A DNA stretch of 64,000 nt. Origin: Actinomadura bangladeshensis (lineage in GTDB: Bacteria; Actinomycetota; Actinomycetes; Streptosporangiales; Streptosporangiaceae). The notes beneath the pieces are model-generated. The model did no database searches. It was not told where the DNA came from and worked only from the letters and a program-made list of their open reading frames with translations. The stretch spans positions 1 through 64,000 of the forward strand of contig NZ_SMJW01000001.1 in NCBI RefSeq assembly GCF_004348335.1, written 5' to 3'. The stretch's first letter is position 1; the number at the start of each line of letters is the position of its first letter. Below are positions 1 through 8,322 of the stretch, piece after piece. The translations under genes and the position numbers were made by a program.

Positions 1-158
1 GCCCTGCCGAGCGCCGTCCAGGCGCCGGCGGCGAACAGCCCCTCGCGGTCGAGGGCGAGCGCCCGGTCTGGGGGCAGCTCCCTGGCGAGCAGCGAACCGA
101 CCATGTCCCGCAGATCGCCGCGTTCCGGGCTCTCCTCGAACGGCCTCGTACCGAGCAC
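1..158 (-). CDS. acyl-CoA dehydrogenase, N-terminal part (cut by window edge)
   Basis: Only the first 52 codons are inside the window. They read on the minus strand from a GTG at 158 that follows a purine-rich stretch (GGGAAGGGGGGA). The translated start (VLGTRPFEESPERGDLRDMV, then VGSLLAREL) looks like the helical N-terminal domain of an acyl-CoA dehydrogenase, the flavoenzyme that makes the alpha,beta-double bond in an acyl-CoA. It diverges from the bicupin operon, and the two copies of the shared operator-like motif lie between them. A family call from 52 residues is tentative. Confidence 0.5.
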   Translation of the reverse strand, partial: MLGTRPFEESPERGDLRDMVGSLLARELPPDRALALDREGLFAAGAWTALGR

Positions 159-183
159 GCTCCCCCCTTCCCAGCTAGCTATA

Positions 184-284
184 AATCTGATGTATCGCGA
201 TCGCCATGTCAAGCACCTACGACCAGGGCAGTAGCCCTTGACACTAGCTCACAACGACAGGCTACCTTTATGTCTGATGTATTT
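184..284. promoter_or_regulatory. two operator-like sites in divergent promoter region
   Basis: Two copies of TCTGATGTAT lie between the divergent dehydrogenase fragment and the bicupin gene: AATCTGATGTATCG at 184-197 and TGTCTGATGTATTT at 271-284. Both match one half plus the centre of the pseudo-palindrome found at the promoters between 25 and 55 kb, read in reverse. The second copy ends 18 bases before the chosen start of the bicupin gene. This suggests that this operon belongs to the same regulon as the catabolic genes 25 kb away. Confidence 0.4.
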
Positions 285-302
285 CCGCCGAAGGAGTTCC
301 GC

Positions 303-1139
303 ATGTCGGGTGAGGTCACGATCGTCGACGGTCCCGCCATGCCGTGGGTGAACGGGCGGGAGGCGTACGACTCGATGGAGCCGGCGTTCCGGGAGAACCT
401 CGGGGACCCGGACCGCATCGGCGAACTGCTCTCGAAGTACTGGATGCGGTCCCTCTGGAACGACCCGGCGACGTCCCGCCGCATCGACCACGTCCGGACC
501 GACCCCGGCTACCGCGACCTGTCCGAGGCGTACCACGACAGTGTGGAGGAGGCCCTGTTCCTCGGCGGGCGGGTGAGGCTCACCGCCGAAGGAGAACTCC
601 AGGCAGGCGACTACTTCTGGCGTCCCCCCGGCTGGGTGCATTCGGCCTCGTCCGACGAGGGTTTCGAGTGCCTCCTGATGATGGAGGGCGAGTCGTCGCC
701 CGAAGGGAGCGACCGCGTCTCCCGGGTGGTGCGCCCCGACGAGGAGGCGGGACGCCACGTCCGCCCCGGCACGTCGGACCCGATCGGCCCGCGCGGCTAC
801 GTGCGCCGGAAGGAGAGCCGCTTCATGGTGTGGCGCGACCACGACGACACACTGACCCGGCTCGCCGAGCCCGGCGTCCCCGGCCTGCGGTCCAAGGTGC
901 TGAGCAGCAACGCGGCCGCCGCCGGTGTCTCGGTGCTCGTCGACCTGCCCGCCGGATGGGCGCGGCCCGTCCCGGCCGCCGCCCACGAGCGGTTCCTGGT
1001 TGTGACCGAGGGCACGGTCACCGCCGACGGCGCGCCCCTGGAGCCCTGCTCGCTGATCAACATCCCGGCGGGGCTCGGCGGCCCCTCGATCGCGGCCGAC
1101 GACGGCGCACGGCTCCTGGTCAAGGCGAGCGCCCTATGA
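303..1139 (+). CDS. double-cupin protein (ChrR/DUF4437-like)
   Basis: A 278-residue protein with two beta-barrel cupin-like segments. The first spans about residues 70-130 with PPGWVH as the likely metal-site strand. The second spans about 190-275 with HERFLVVTEGTV and a late proline-glycine turn. Cupins of this size are metal-dependent dioxygenases, isomerases or sensor proteins; the reaction is not evident here. The start at 303 is chosen because AAGGAG sits 7 bases upstream; an ATG at 270 has no such site and overlaps the operator motif. It is the first gene of a four-gene operon in which every junction is an ATGA overlap, so it probably acts on the same CoA-linked pathway. Confidence 0.7.
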   Translation: MSGEVTIVDGPAMPWVNGREAYDSMEPAFRENLGDPDRIGELLSKYWMRSLWNDPATSRRIDHVRTDPGYRDLSEAYHDSVEEALFLGGRVRLTAEGELQAGDYFWRPPGWVHSASSDEGFECLLMMEGESSPEGSDRVSRVVRPDEEAGRHVRPGTSDPIGPRGYVRRKESRFMVWRDHDDTLTRLAEPGVPGLRSKVLSSNAAAAGVSVLVDLPAGWARPVPAAAHERFLVVTEGTVTADGAPLEPCSLINIPAGLGGPSIAADDGARLLVKASAL

Positions 1140-1966
1140 GGACCGTCTCAACGGCGACGAAGGGCGGCTACGCCGACACGGACTGGGGACAGGTCCATTA
1201 CAGGATCAACGGTGACTCCGGCCCGTGGATCGGGCTGTTCCACGAGTCGCCTCTGTCCTCCCGGGTCTACGAGGAGGTACTGCCCGTGCTCGGTCTGTCC
1301 GCCCGGGCCGTGGCCTTCGACACCCCCGGCTACGGCGCGTCCGATCCACCGCCGGGACCCGGCTTCGAGATCCCCGACTACGCGCGGATGCTCGCACAGG
1401 CGGCCGCCGGGATCGGACTGGAGCGTCCCGTTCTCGGCGGTGTCCACACCGGCGCGTCCCTCGCGATCGCGGCCTCCGCGCACCTGCCCGCATCGGGACT
1501 GGTGCTGAGCGGCGTCCCGCTGTTCGACCCGGCCGAACGGGCCGGCTTCCTCGCGGACTGGACGCCCGGCGCGCCGATCGACGGCACGGGCTCCCAGTTC
1601 GGCTGGGCCGTCGAACGCTACCTCCGCATCTGGGGGGCGGACGTCCCGCAGGACATGCTGCACCTGGCCGTGACGGAGTTGATGCGCGTCGCCGAGCACT
1701 ACGAATGGGGCTACCGTGCGGCGTTCCGGTACGACCCGTCCGACGCACTCGCGGCGGTGGACGTGCCGGTCCTCCTGCTCGGCGCCGAGTCCGACATGCT
1801 CGCCCCCAAGGACCCGCTCGCGCTGGAGCTGGCACGCGATGCCCGGCTCGTCGTCCTGCCCGGCCTGGCCGGGCAACCGCACCTGCGCGCCCCGGACCGC
1901 TACGCCTCGGCGCTGCTGGAGTTCGTCCGCGACCTCACCGACACAGAAGGAGCCGCACGCTCATGA
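1136..1966 (+). CDS. alpha/beta hydrolase with histidine at the nucleophile elbow
   Basis: A 276-residue alpha/beta hydrolase fold protein. The oxyanion region (LFHESPLSSRVYE), the strand before the cap and the C-terminal DxL and GQPH segments, which would carry the acid and base, are recognisable. The elbow that should read GxSxG is GVHTG, so the usual serine is a histidine. Homologues with GxHTGA occur among uncharacterised hydrolases, so this is probably a real subfamily, but classical ester hydrolysis is not assured. The start overlaps the bicupin stop (ATGA), and the crotonase start overlaps this stop in the same way. Confidence 0.8.
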   Translation: MRTVSTATKGGYADTDWGQVHYRINGDSGPWIGLFHESPLSSRVYEEVLPVLGLSARAVAFDTPGYGASDPPPGPGFEIPDYARMLAQAAAGIGLERPVLGGVHTGASLAIAASAHLPASGLVLSGVPLFDPAERAGFLADWTPGAPIDGTGSQFGWAVERYLRIWGADVPQDMLHLAVTELMRVAEHYEWGYRAAFRYDPSDALAAVDVPVLLLGAESDMLAPKDPLALELARDARLVVLPGLAGQPHLRAPDRYASALLEFVRDLTDTEGAARS

Positions 1967-2748
1967 CCCGGGTCGATACGAAGGTGACCGGTTCGGTCAT
2001 GACCATCACGCTCAACAGCCCCGAGCGGATGAACAGCCTGTCCCCGGAGACGCTCGACGGCCTGAACGCCGCCCTCGACGCCGCCGAGCGGGACGACTCG
2101 CTCTCCTCGTTGGTGATCACCGGGACCGGCCGGGCCTTCTGCGTCGGGATGGACATCGGCTTCCTCGGCGAGTGCTTCGCCGACCCGCCCGGGGTCTTCC
2201 TGCCGTTCATCCGCCGCCTCCACGCGTTCCTCGACCGGCTGGAGGCGTGTCCGCTGCCGAGCGTCGCCGCGATCAACGGCCTGGCTCGCGCGGGCGGCTT
2301 CGAGCTGCTGCTGGCCTGCGACTTCGTCATCGCCGCCGACGACGCCAAGGTCGGCGACACGCACAGCGACTTCGGGATCGTGCCCGGCGCGGGCGCGTCC
2401 CAGCGCGCCCCGCGCAAGCTCGGGGACCAGCGCGCCCGCGCGCTGCTCCTCGCCGGCCGCTGGCTGACCGGACCCGAGATGGTCGACTGGGGCCTCGCGC
2501 TCTCCAGCGTCCCGCCTGCGGAGCTGATGGACGAGGTCACCCGCCTCACCGACGCGCTCGGCGACCGCTCCCGCGCGGTGACCGCGATCATCAAGCGGCT
2601 CCTGAACGCCGCCCCGGACGCGACGCTGGACGAGGGGCTGCGCCTCGAGCGCGAGCTGTTCACCCGCTTCCACGAGGAGGTCGCGGACGCCGACGAGGGC
2701 TACCGGGCCTACGTGGAGAAGCGCCGCCCCGTCTGGAACACGCGATGA
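1963..2748 (+). CDS. enoyl-CoA hydratase/isomerase (crotonase) family protein
   Basis: 261 residues, the usual crotonase length. The oxyanion-hole segments are visible as GRAFCVGMDI (about residues 57-66) and AAINGLARAGGFELLLACD (about 104-122). The second, normally GGG, is AGG. The C-terminal end YVEKRRPVW is typical of the family. The catalytic glutamate position carries the HSDFGIVPG segment, so hydratase, isomerase or hydrolase activity cannot be told apart. The SD-like GAAGGAG lies about 10 bases before the ATG. Third gene of the operon, overlapping both neighbours by four bases. Confidence 0.85.
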   Translation: MTRVDTKVTGSVMTITLNSPERMNSLSPETLDGLNAALDAAERDDSLSSLVITGTGRAFCVGMDIGFLGECFADPPGVFLPFIRRLHAFLDRLEACPLPSVAAINGLARAGGFELLLACDFVIAADDAKVGDTHSDFGIVPGAGASQRAPRKLGDQRARALLLAGRWLTGPEMVDWGLALSSVPPAELMDEVTRLTDALGDRSRAVTAIIKRLLNAAPDATLDEGLRLERELFTRFHEEVADADEGYRAYVEKRRPVWNTR

Positions 2749-3164
2749 CGGCCGCATCGTCCGGCGAGACGTCCAGCACGCCGCCGGTGCACGTGACCCA
2801 GCCCCTCATCGACGGGCTCGTCGGCCTCGGCGGCTACACGCACCCGCTGTTCAACCCCGGCCTCCGGGAACGGGCCGAGGGCGCCCGCGCGCCGATGCCG
2901 GGGCAGGGCGTCCTGCTGCTGATGGGCGGGCTGGTAGAGCAGTCGGGGCTGCTCGACCACGCCATCGCCCTGATCGAGCTGCGCGAGGTGCGCTTCCTGA
3001 AGATGCTCGAGGCGGGGACGACGCTGCACGTCGAACTCACACCCGGCGAGTCCCGTGAAACGGGAAGCGGCAAGATCATCCAGCACTACCGCTGGGTGGC
3101 GGTGGACGCCGCGGGCGACCACATCGTCGAGGCCACCGCCCTCATGCTCGTGCGCCCGAGCTGA
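2745..3164 (+). CDS. MaoC-like hot-dog hydratase
   Basis: A single hot-dog domain of 139 residues. The segment GGYTHPLFN (about residues 30-38) sits where (R)-specific enoyl-CoA hydratases carry their D-x-x-P-x-H catalytic stretch. The proline and following hydrophobic residues are kept, but the Asp/His pair is not clearly present (GGYTHP instead of GDRNPLH), so activity may be altered. It ends with the expected hot-dog strands (ELREVRFLKML, HYRWVAVDA). It is the last gene of the operon and starts inside the crotonase stop. Confidence 0.65.
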   Translation: MTAASSGETSSTPPVHVTQPLIDGLVGLGGYTHPLFNPGLRERAEGARAPMPGQGVLLLMGGLVEQSGLLDHAIALIELREVRFLKMLEAGTTLHVELTPGESRETGSGKIIQHYRWVAVDAAGDHIVEATALMLVRPS

Positions 3165-3207
3165 CCCCCCGGTCGCCGAGACGGCGGCGGGCCGGCCGGC
3201 GTTCGCC

Positions 3208-3396
3208 TTAGCGACCCGGGTCGGTGCAGACCTGGCCTGCGCCCAAGGTGAGTGACGCCGTGTAGCCGCTGATGATCTCGCCGGTGCCCGCAGCGGGCAC
3301 CGGTCCGTTCGGACTGATGGGCACGCCAGCGGGCCCGCCGGCGGGTGCGGGGCCGGTCTGGACGCCGCCGAGTGCGGCCGCGGCCTGCCTCAGCAT
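3208..3396 (-). pseudogene. aldehyde dehydrogenase C-terminal/active-site remnant
   Basis: The minus strand encodes 62 residues ending TASLTLGAGQVCTDPGR before a stop. GxGQxCTxPG is the active-site cysteine segment of the alpha-ketoglutaric semialdehyde-type aldehyde dehydrogenases. The preceding residues (LRQAAAAL, SGYTASLTLGAG) also fit that family, but the rest of the roughly 500-residue enzyme is absent on both sides. It is best read as a fossil of a deleted gene lying between two unrelated transcription units. Confidence 0.5.
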
Positions 3397-3488
3397 GCGG
3401 TGACGATCGTCACCGCGCCCGCGACGAGGTGATGCCGGGCCCTTTATGTTGGGTGGTAGGGCCTGACGGACAGCCTGGAGCCGAGGAG

Positions 3489-3794
3489 ATGGGGCCGGTG
3501 AGCGGGAACATGCACCAGGTCTGGATCGAGGCCGGCGGGGGCCATGACCTGGTCCGCGCCGATGCGATCGTGATGCTCCGGCTGGACGGGGCCGGAAGGC
3601 TGACCGCGCAACTGCGCGACGACGCCAAGGTCAGTGTGACCCTGCTGGAAGGCTCGTCCGGCGCCCACCCGCCCGACGACTTCCACCGCCGGCTGATCCA
3701 GACCGTCGCCGAGCTCGCCGACTCCAGCGGCGCACAACTCGTGCGCCCACGACACGAGGGAGGCGTCTGGAGCTGGTCCAGCGAACCCCTCTAG
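3489..3794 (+). CDS. small hypothetical protein
   Basis: A 101-residue soluble protein that I do not recognise. It contains MHQVWIEAGGGHDLVRADAI followed by VMLRLDGAGRLTAQL, which suggests a small beta-rich domain, then a helix rich in charged residues and a C-terminal WSWSSEPL. GAG directly precedes the ATG at 3489; an in-frame ATG at 3510 is an alternative start. Codon third positions are strongly GC, supporting real coding. It stands alone between decayed sequence on both sides. Confidence 0.5.
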   Translation: MGPVSGNMHQVWIEAGGGHDLVRADAIVMLRLDGAGRLTAQLRDDAKVSVTLLEGSSGAHPPDDFHRRLIQTVAELADSSGAQLVRPRHEGGVWSWSSEPL

Positions 3795-4597
3795 GGGCAT
3801 GTCACGTGGAGGCGCCGACTTGGACGCGGTGCCGGTCGAGGCCCTCGCCCGTGAGCCGCTGCTGCTGGCCGAGGAGATGAAGGCTCCGGAGTTCAACCGG
3901 TTCACCGTCGAGATGTGCCGCGCCGCCCGAGCCGCTCCGCCGGCCGGACTCCGCAGTCCAGGCGACCGCCTGACACGAGCCCGGCCGGTGTCGAGCCCGG
4001 CTCTCGGTGCTCGTTCGGCAGTGGTTCGCACAGAGCCGCGCCCCTCTCCCGAGAGGCGCGGACAGCGCCCCCCGGTGCGTTGTCGGCGCGGGACGAGACC
4101 GACCCGATGCCTCGCTACCTCGGCAGATGCGGCAGGAGATTTCTCAGGCCGACCGGCAATCAAGCCATCTCCATATAGGGACAATGCCTTTATCGGATAT
4201 CTACATCATACTCACGATTTCCCGCCTCTTCCGGACAGAGGGCTGCGGATTTCAATTGCCGTTCGCTGCACTTCTCTTGACCATCGCCGAGTGGCGACAA
4301 CCGCGGCGCCCCTGTGCGGTCGCAGTGGGCGCGTTCCGGAAGGGGCACGGCGTTCCCTGCCAAAGCCGGTATGGCGAGTCGACCCGGGCGGGACGGCGTC
4401 CTTGGCCGGATGACCGCAGTCTACGCGCGTCGCAGTGACTCCCCTCCGGTGATGACCGAACGCCTTCGACACCGCCGAAGGCACCGGTGACGTAGTGTGG
4501 TCCTGCCGAAGGCATCTCGCGCGCAGGCCGCATTGCCGGCGCCGTCCTCGGTGATGTACTGCCCGGCCATCGACAGGCCGAGATTGGGGCCTCCGAT
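3795..4597. other. gap with no convincing gene
   Basis: About 800 bases. The plus strand from 3799 to about 3920 reads like coding sequence (DLDAVPVEALAREPLLLAEE, then MKAPEFNRF) but then runs into low-quality translation without family features, so it may be the start of a truncated gene. Between 4140 and 4270 the sequence is relatively AT-rich, which is unusual for this window. I see no RNA gene, transposase or clear terminator. Confidence 0.35.
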
Positions 4598-5074
4598 ATG
4601 GCCCACAGTTTCCCGCTCGCGGACCCCACCGCCGCGACCCCAGCACCTCTGCTTCCACCGCCGGCGTCGCGGTTGCGGCTGACGCCGGGCGGCGCCGGAC
4701 GCGGAGTCATGGACGGCGGCTGGTGGCCCCGGTCCCGCGACGCCGTGGCCGAACTCACCGCGTTGGTGACGGCCCTGGCCGGGCGGCCGGGCATGACCGC
4801 CGGCCGCTTGATCATCGACGTGGGCGACTGGGACCGCGTGCCGCTTCGCATCGCCGTCCTGGGCCGGGAGATCGGAGTGGGCCGGCTCCCCCGCCTCGAC
4901 CACATGGTCGCGGTCGCCTGCGGCCGTGCGGAGCCGCTCTTGCTCCTGGTCGTGCCGCCCGAGACGCATCCGGCCTCGGCGCAGGCGGCTCTGGCCAGGG
5001 CGTCCGCCGGGGCCGGCTTCGCACTGCCGGAGGAGATCCTGGCCTCCTGCGACATTTCCACCGCCCGTCCCTGA
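4598..5074 (+). CDS. DUF5994 family protein
   Basis: 158 residues. After a proline-rich, low-complexity N-terminus, the protein has RLRLTPGGAGRGVMDGGWWP at about residues 26-45, followed by SRDAVAELTALV and RLIIDVGDWDRVP. I recognise this as the small actinobacterial DUF5994 family, usually about 150 residues. Its biochemical role is unknown; it often lies near stress and phosphatase/STAS genes, and here it is convergent with a PP2C phosphatase. The start may be later than 4598, since the first 25 residues are not conserved-looking. Confidence 0.65.
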   Translation: MAHSFPLADPTAATPAPLLPPPASRLRLTPGGAGRGVMDGGWWPRSRDAVAELTALVTALAGRPGMTAGRLIIDVGDWDRVPLRIAVLGREIGVGRLPRLDHMVAVACGRAEPLLLLVVPPETHPASAQAALARASAGAGFALPEEILASCDISTARP

Positions 5075-5131
5075 ACCGCCGCTCTCACGACGGCGCATCG
5101 CCCGACCGTTCCGCGGCCCGGTTTTCGACCC

Positions 5132-5209
5132 TGCGGCCCGGTAGCGGGGTGCGCGCATGCGGCCCGGTAGCGGGGTGCGCGCATGCGGCCCGGTAGCGGG
5201 GTGTGCGTG
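5132..5209. repeat. three tandem copies of a 26-bp unit
   Basis: The unit begins TGCGGCCCGGTAGCGGGGTG and is followed by CGCGCA. Copies run 5132-5157, 5158-5183 and 5184-5209; the third differs at its 3' end. The array sits between the convergent ends of the DUF5994 and phosphatase genes. Only three adjacent copies without spacers exist, so it is not a CRISPR. Each unit contains CCCGGTAGCGGG, which can form a short hairpin, so the array could act as a transcription terminator. Confidence 0.8.
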
Positions 5210-5220
5210 CCACGCGGCCG

Positions 5221-6930
5221 TCAGCCGGGGATGCGGAGGGCGAGGAGCGCGACGTCGTCCTCGCCACTGGGCCCTATGCGCTCCAGGAGCTGGTCGCACA
5301 GGTCGGGCAGCGGAAGCTGGGCCAGGTGGGAACCGTGGCGGCGGAGGCTGGTGAGACGGTCGGACAGGTCGCTGTCGTGGGTCTCGATGAGGCCGTCGGT
5401 GTAGAGGAGCAGTGTGGACAGGGCCGGCAGGGTACGGGCGCCGTCGGGACGGGTCCCGGTGAGGTCGGGCTCGCCGAGGAGCATTCCGTGCTCGTCCAGG
5501 AAATGCGTGCCGCCGTCACCGGTGATCAGGAGCGGCGGTGGATGGCCGGCGTTGCACCAGCGCAGCCGCCACCGCCCGCCGGAGGCCTCTTCGATGCGGC
5601 CGAACACGCCGGTGGCCAGGTCGGCGTCGCTGACGGCGGCCATGACGCCGTCCAAGCGGGCCAACACGGTGCTGGGCGGCGCGGTCGTGTCCCAGGCCAG
5701 GGCCCGGAGCATGTTGCGGACCTGAGCCATGCGGGCCGCCGCCTGCAGGTCGTGGCCCACGATGTCCCCGATGACCACTCCGATGGCGCCATCGGGCAGC
5801 GTGAACGCGTCGTACCAGTCGCCGCCGATCCAGCTGACTCGGGCCGCGGGCACGTACCTGGCCTCCAGCCGCAGCTCGCCAGGCTGCGGCAGAGGGGTGA
5901 GGAGGTTGCGCTGCATCGCCTCGGCGGTGTTTCGCTGCCCGGCGTACAGGCGGGCGTTGGCCAGGACAAGGCCGGTGCGGCGGGCGACGTCCTCGACGAC
6001 GAGCCGGTCGTCCGGCCCGTAGCCGTGCCCCGGGCGGGAGTAGCCCAGTGTCAGCGCGCCGTATGTCTCACCTCGGGCGGCCAGCGGGGCGATGATCGCG
6101 CTCTGGGCGTCCATGACCTGGAAGAGTTCGCGCTGGGCGGCGTCCAGCGGTTCGTCGGAGCGCACGTCGGCTTCGCCGCTGACCACGACCGCCGTGCCAC
6201 CGCGCAGCACCTGGGCCAGCGGTCCCCGCGGCACGCGCGGGAGCGGCGGAAGCGGCCCCTCGAGTCCGGCGATGTCGGCGGCGGACAGCTCGTGGTGCGT
6301 CGCGGCCACCCGCTCCACGCGGCCGTCGCGAACCAGCAGATCGACCTCGGCCCAGTCCCCCAGCTGGGGAACCACGAGCCGGACCAGCCGCCGCAGTGCC
6401 TCCCGCTCGTTCAGTGTGGACGACAGCACCGTCGTGATCTCGGCGACCAGCCGCAACCGGGAATTGGCCCGCTGCACTCGGGCCATCTGCTCGCGCCGCT
6501 CGCGCTCGGCCTCGACCCGGTCGGCGGCGTCCTGGAAGACGATGACCAGCCCGACCACCGCCCGGTCCGCGGGTCTGGCCCGGCCCGGGTCCCCGGTGTA
6601 GATCGGCGCGGACGACCACGAGCACATCATCAGCCGCCCGTCCCGGTGGGCGAACAGGTAGCCGTCCCCGTGATCGGGAACGCCGGTGCGCAGCCCGCCC
6701 AGGAGGCGGCAGTCCTTTTCGGGAGGGACGTGCCCGTCGACGTCGCGGTGCAGAAGCCGGTGCATCGGCCTGCCCAGCACCTCGTCGCGGGTGTAGCCGA
6801 GCAGTTCCCGCGCCCGCGGGTTCCACGCCGTGATCCGGCCACGCTCGTCGGTGGCCAGAACGCCGGAATTCATCGCCTTCACCAAACGATCATGAATGGT
6901 GCCCGGCCGATCATCCACCTGCCCGGTCAT
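5221..6930 (-). CDS. PAS-GAF-PP2C (SpoIIE-type) serine phosphatase
   Basis: A 569-residue regulatory phosphatase. Domains in order are: PAS (about 15-125; VLATDERGRITAWNPRAREL), a short helical linker (ADRVEAERERREQMARVQ), GAF (about 170-320) and a PPM/SpoIIE phosphatase domain (about 345-565). The metal-ligand motifs are visible as GGDWYDAF, IGDIVGHDLQAA, NAGHPPPLL, YTDGLIE and a final EDDVALLALR. Such proteins dephosphorylate anti-sigma-factor antagonists in partner-switching systems in response to a ligand or redox signal. A decayed STAS antagonist gene lies just upstream, consistent with a former module. The start at 6930 has GGGG six bases upstream; 6936 is also possible. Confidence 0.9.
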   Translation of the reverse strand: MTGQVDDRPGTIHDRLVKAMNSGVLATDERGRITAWNPRARELLGYTRDEVLGRPMHRLLHRDVDGHVPPEKDCRLLGGLRTGVPDHGDGYLFAHRDGRLMMCSWSSAPIYTGDPGRARPADRAVVGLVIVFQDAADRVEAERERREQMARVQRANSRLRLVAEITTVLSSTLNEREALRRLVRLVVPQLGDWAEVDLLVRDGRVERVAATHHELSAADIAGLEGPLPPLPRVPRGPLAQVLRGGTAVVVSGEADVRSDEPLDAAQRELFQVMDAQSAIIAPLAARGETYGALTLGYSRPGHGYGPDDRLVVEDVARRTGLVLANARLYAGQRNTAEAMQRNLLTPLPQPGELRLEARYVPAARVSWIGGDWYDAFTLPDGAIGVVIGDIVGHDLQAAARMAQVRNMLRALAWDTTAPPSTVLARLDGVMAAVSDADLATGVFGRIEEASGGRWRLRWCNAGHPPPLLITGDGGTHFLDEHGMLLGEPDLTGTRPDGARTLPALSTLLLYTDGLIETHDSDLSDRLTSLRRHGSHLAQLPLPDLCDQLLERIGPSGEDDVALLALRIPG

Positions 6931-7107
6931 GCTCATCCCCCCGATCGGACTCCAGACCCATTCCCCCGGCACACCCCGGACACGCCACGCGCGAGCCGTC
7001 CATCACAGGGTGCCCCCGTAAGTGAAGGCGACCGAGCCGCGGTCGACCGCGCCGGCGGGCCGCGTCGCACCGGCATCCGAGCGTCCCGGACGAGCCCGGC
7101 CGGACCC

Positions 7108-7434
7108 GTGCCGATCACCACGGTGGCGCTCACCGCATTCACCGTCTTCTCGCTGGCCACCACACCGTTCGTGGCGCTGAGCGCCGCCCCGACGGCCCTG
7201 GCCGCCCACGGAGTCCTCGCCGTCCTCGCACAGCCGAACGCCGAGCCGTTCAGCCCCTCCACCGCCCGCCGACTACTGCTGTTCGCCGGTACCGCCGCCC
7301 GCCTGGTCCAACTCGCCGAAGACCGACGCACAACTGCCCCACCAGAAGCGGCCTGCGCGCACACGGCCGCCCGGCGCGGCGCGACCGCTCTTGCAGAACC
7401 GACCATTTCTGCGAATGAGGCCAGTGGACCGTGA
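7108..7434 (+). CDS. small hypothetical protein with hydrophobic N-terminus
   Basis: A 108-residue reading frame from a GTG at 7108. The first 45 residues are hydrophobic and alanine-rich (VALTAFTVFSLATTPFVAL), resembling one or two weak membrane segments, followed by a polar tail. Third codon positions are GC-rich, but no ribosome binding site is clear and no family is recognised. It lies between the phosphatase gene and the decayed STAS gene on the opposite strand. It could be a chance open frame. Confidence 0.3.
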   Translation: MPITTVALTAFTVFSLATTPFVALSAAPTALAAHGVLAVLAQPNAEPFSPSTARRLLLFAGTAARLVQLAEDRRTTAPPEAACAHTAARRGATALAEPTISANEASGP

Positions 7435-7486
7435 TCACGGCCGCCCTCACCGCTTGCGGGACCGCCGCCCTGTGGGCGTCGGGCTG

Positions 7487-7843
7487 TCACTCGGGTACAG
7501 CGGCGGCGATGGTGATGGCCCGGTCCACCCCGGTCGTCCGCAGGTAGTCCGCGACCCGCTGAGTCGGGCCGACCAGGACCAGTTCCCGCCCAGGACCCTC
7601 GCTCGTTTCCGGCCGACACGAACGCGTTCATGCCGGAGGAATCGCAGAACTGCACTCCGGACAGCTCCAGGGCCACCCGCGGCGGGCAATCCACCGACAA
7701 CGCGCGGGATACGTGATCGTCCAGTGCGGGAACGGTGGCCATGTCAGCTCGCCCACCACCGGCGGGTCGGCTTGGCGCGGGCCGGACACGGCAGTCACCG
7801 CGTTCCCGACGCCGAGCCGAATCTGGAGACGGGCCGGGGCGCA
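7487..7843 (-). pseudogene. STAS-domain anti-sigma factor antagonist, two frameshifts
   Basis: Three reading frames on the minus strand join into one STAS protein. An upstream part runs LQIRLGVGNAVTAVS to GEL; a middle part is MATVPALDDHVSRAL followed by VALELSGVQFCDSSGMNAFV, with the phosphorylatable serine in CDSSGM; and an end part is RELVLVGPTQRVADYLRTTG, then VDRAITIA. The first shift lies at about 7743, where GELDMA needs one more base, and the second at about 7610. The gene is therefore inactive unless the sequence is wrong. It neighbours the PP2C phosphatase, its natural partner class. Confidence 0.7.
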
Positions 7844-7887
7844 GGAGGGCGCCGTTGCCGGCGGGCGTGTGGGCGGGTATGGCGGTG

Positions 7888-8322
7888 TCAGTCCCGTTCA
7901 GGGGCAGGGGTTTGGTCGAGGCGTTGCTGGAGTTGTGTGTTGATGCGTGTGGCTTCGGCGAGTTGGTCTTGAAGAATGATGATGCGGCAGGCGGCGTCCA
8001 GCGGGGTGCCCTGGTCGATCAGGTCGCGGGCGCGTTGGGCCAGGCGCAGTTGGTAGCGGGAGTAGCGGCGGTGGCCGCCGGCCGAGCGTTGCGGGACGAA
8101 CAGCTTGGCGGCGTCCAGTCCGCGCAGGAATCCCGGGGTGACGCCGAGGAGTTCGGCGGCCCGGCCCATGCTGTAGGCCGGGTAATCCTCATCGTCCAGC
8201 TTGTCGTCGAGCGCGGCGCCGGGTTCGGCGCCGGAGTCGCCCCGCACCGGACCGGGCTTGGCCGGGCGCGGGTCACGGCGTGCTGAGTGGGGGCCGGTCT
8301 GAACCGGCTGGGGTGCTCTCAC
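7888..8322 (-). CDS. MerR-family transcriptional regulator
   Basis: 144 residues. After a basic, disordered N-terminus, the MerR DNA-binding domain spans about 60-130, with YSMGRAAELLGVTPGFLRGL as the helix-turn-helix and GGHRRYSRYQL as the wing. A C-terminal helix (IIILQDQLAEATRINTQLQQ) resembles a dimerisation coiled coil. No metal-binding cysteines follow, so it is closer to HspR- or BldC-like MerR proteins than to metal sensors. The GTG at 8322 is chosen because GGAAGG lies four bases upstream. The frame stays open far beyond, but that extension looks non-coding. Confidence 0.75.
   Translation of the reverse strand: MRAPQPVQTGPHSARRDPRPAKPGPVRGDSGAEPGAALDDKLDDEDYPAYSMGRAAELLGVTPGFLRGLDAAKLFVPQRSAGGHRRYSRYQLRLAQRARDLIDQGTPLDAACRIIILQDQLAEATRINTQLQQRLDQTPAPERD

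Noticed and set aside
5132-5209. CRISPR array
   Set aside because: The copies are directly adjacent with no spacers, only three in number, and no cas gene is present.
5203-7110. Very long open frame on the plus strand opposite the PP2C phosphatase
   Set aside because: It is a mirror of the phosphatase gene caused by high GC; the translation is Gly/Val/Gln-rich without domains. Only its last part (7108-7434) has independent coding character.
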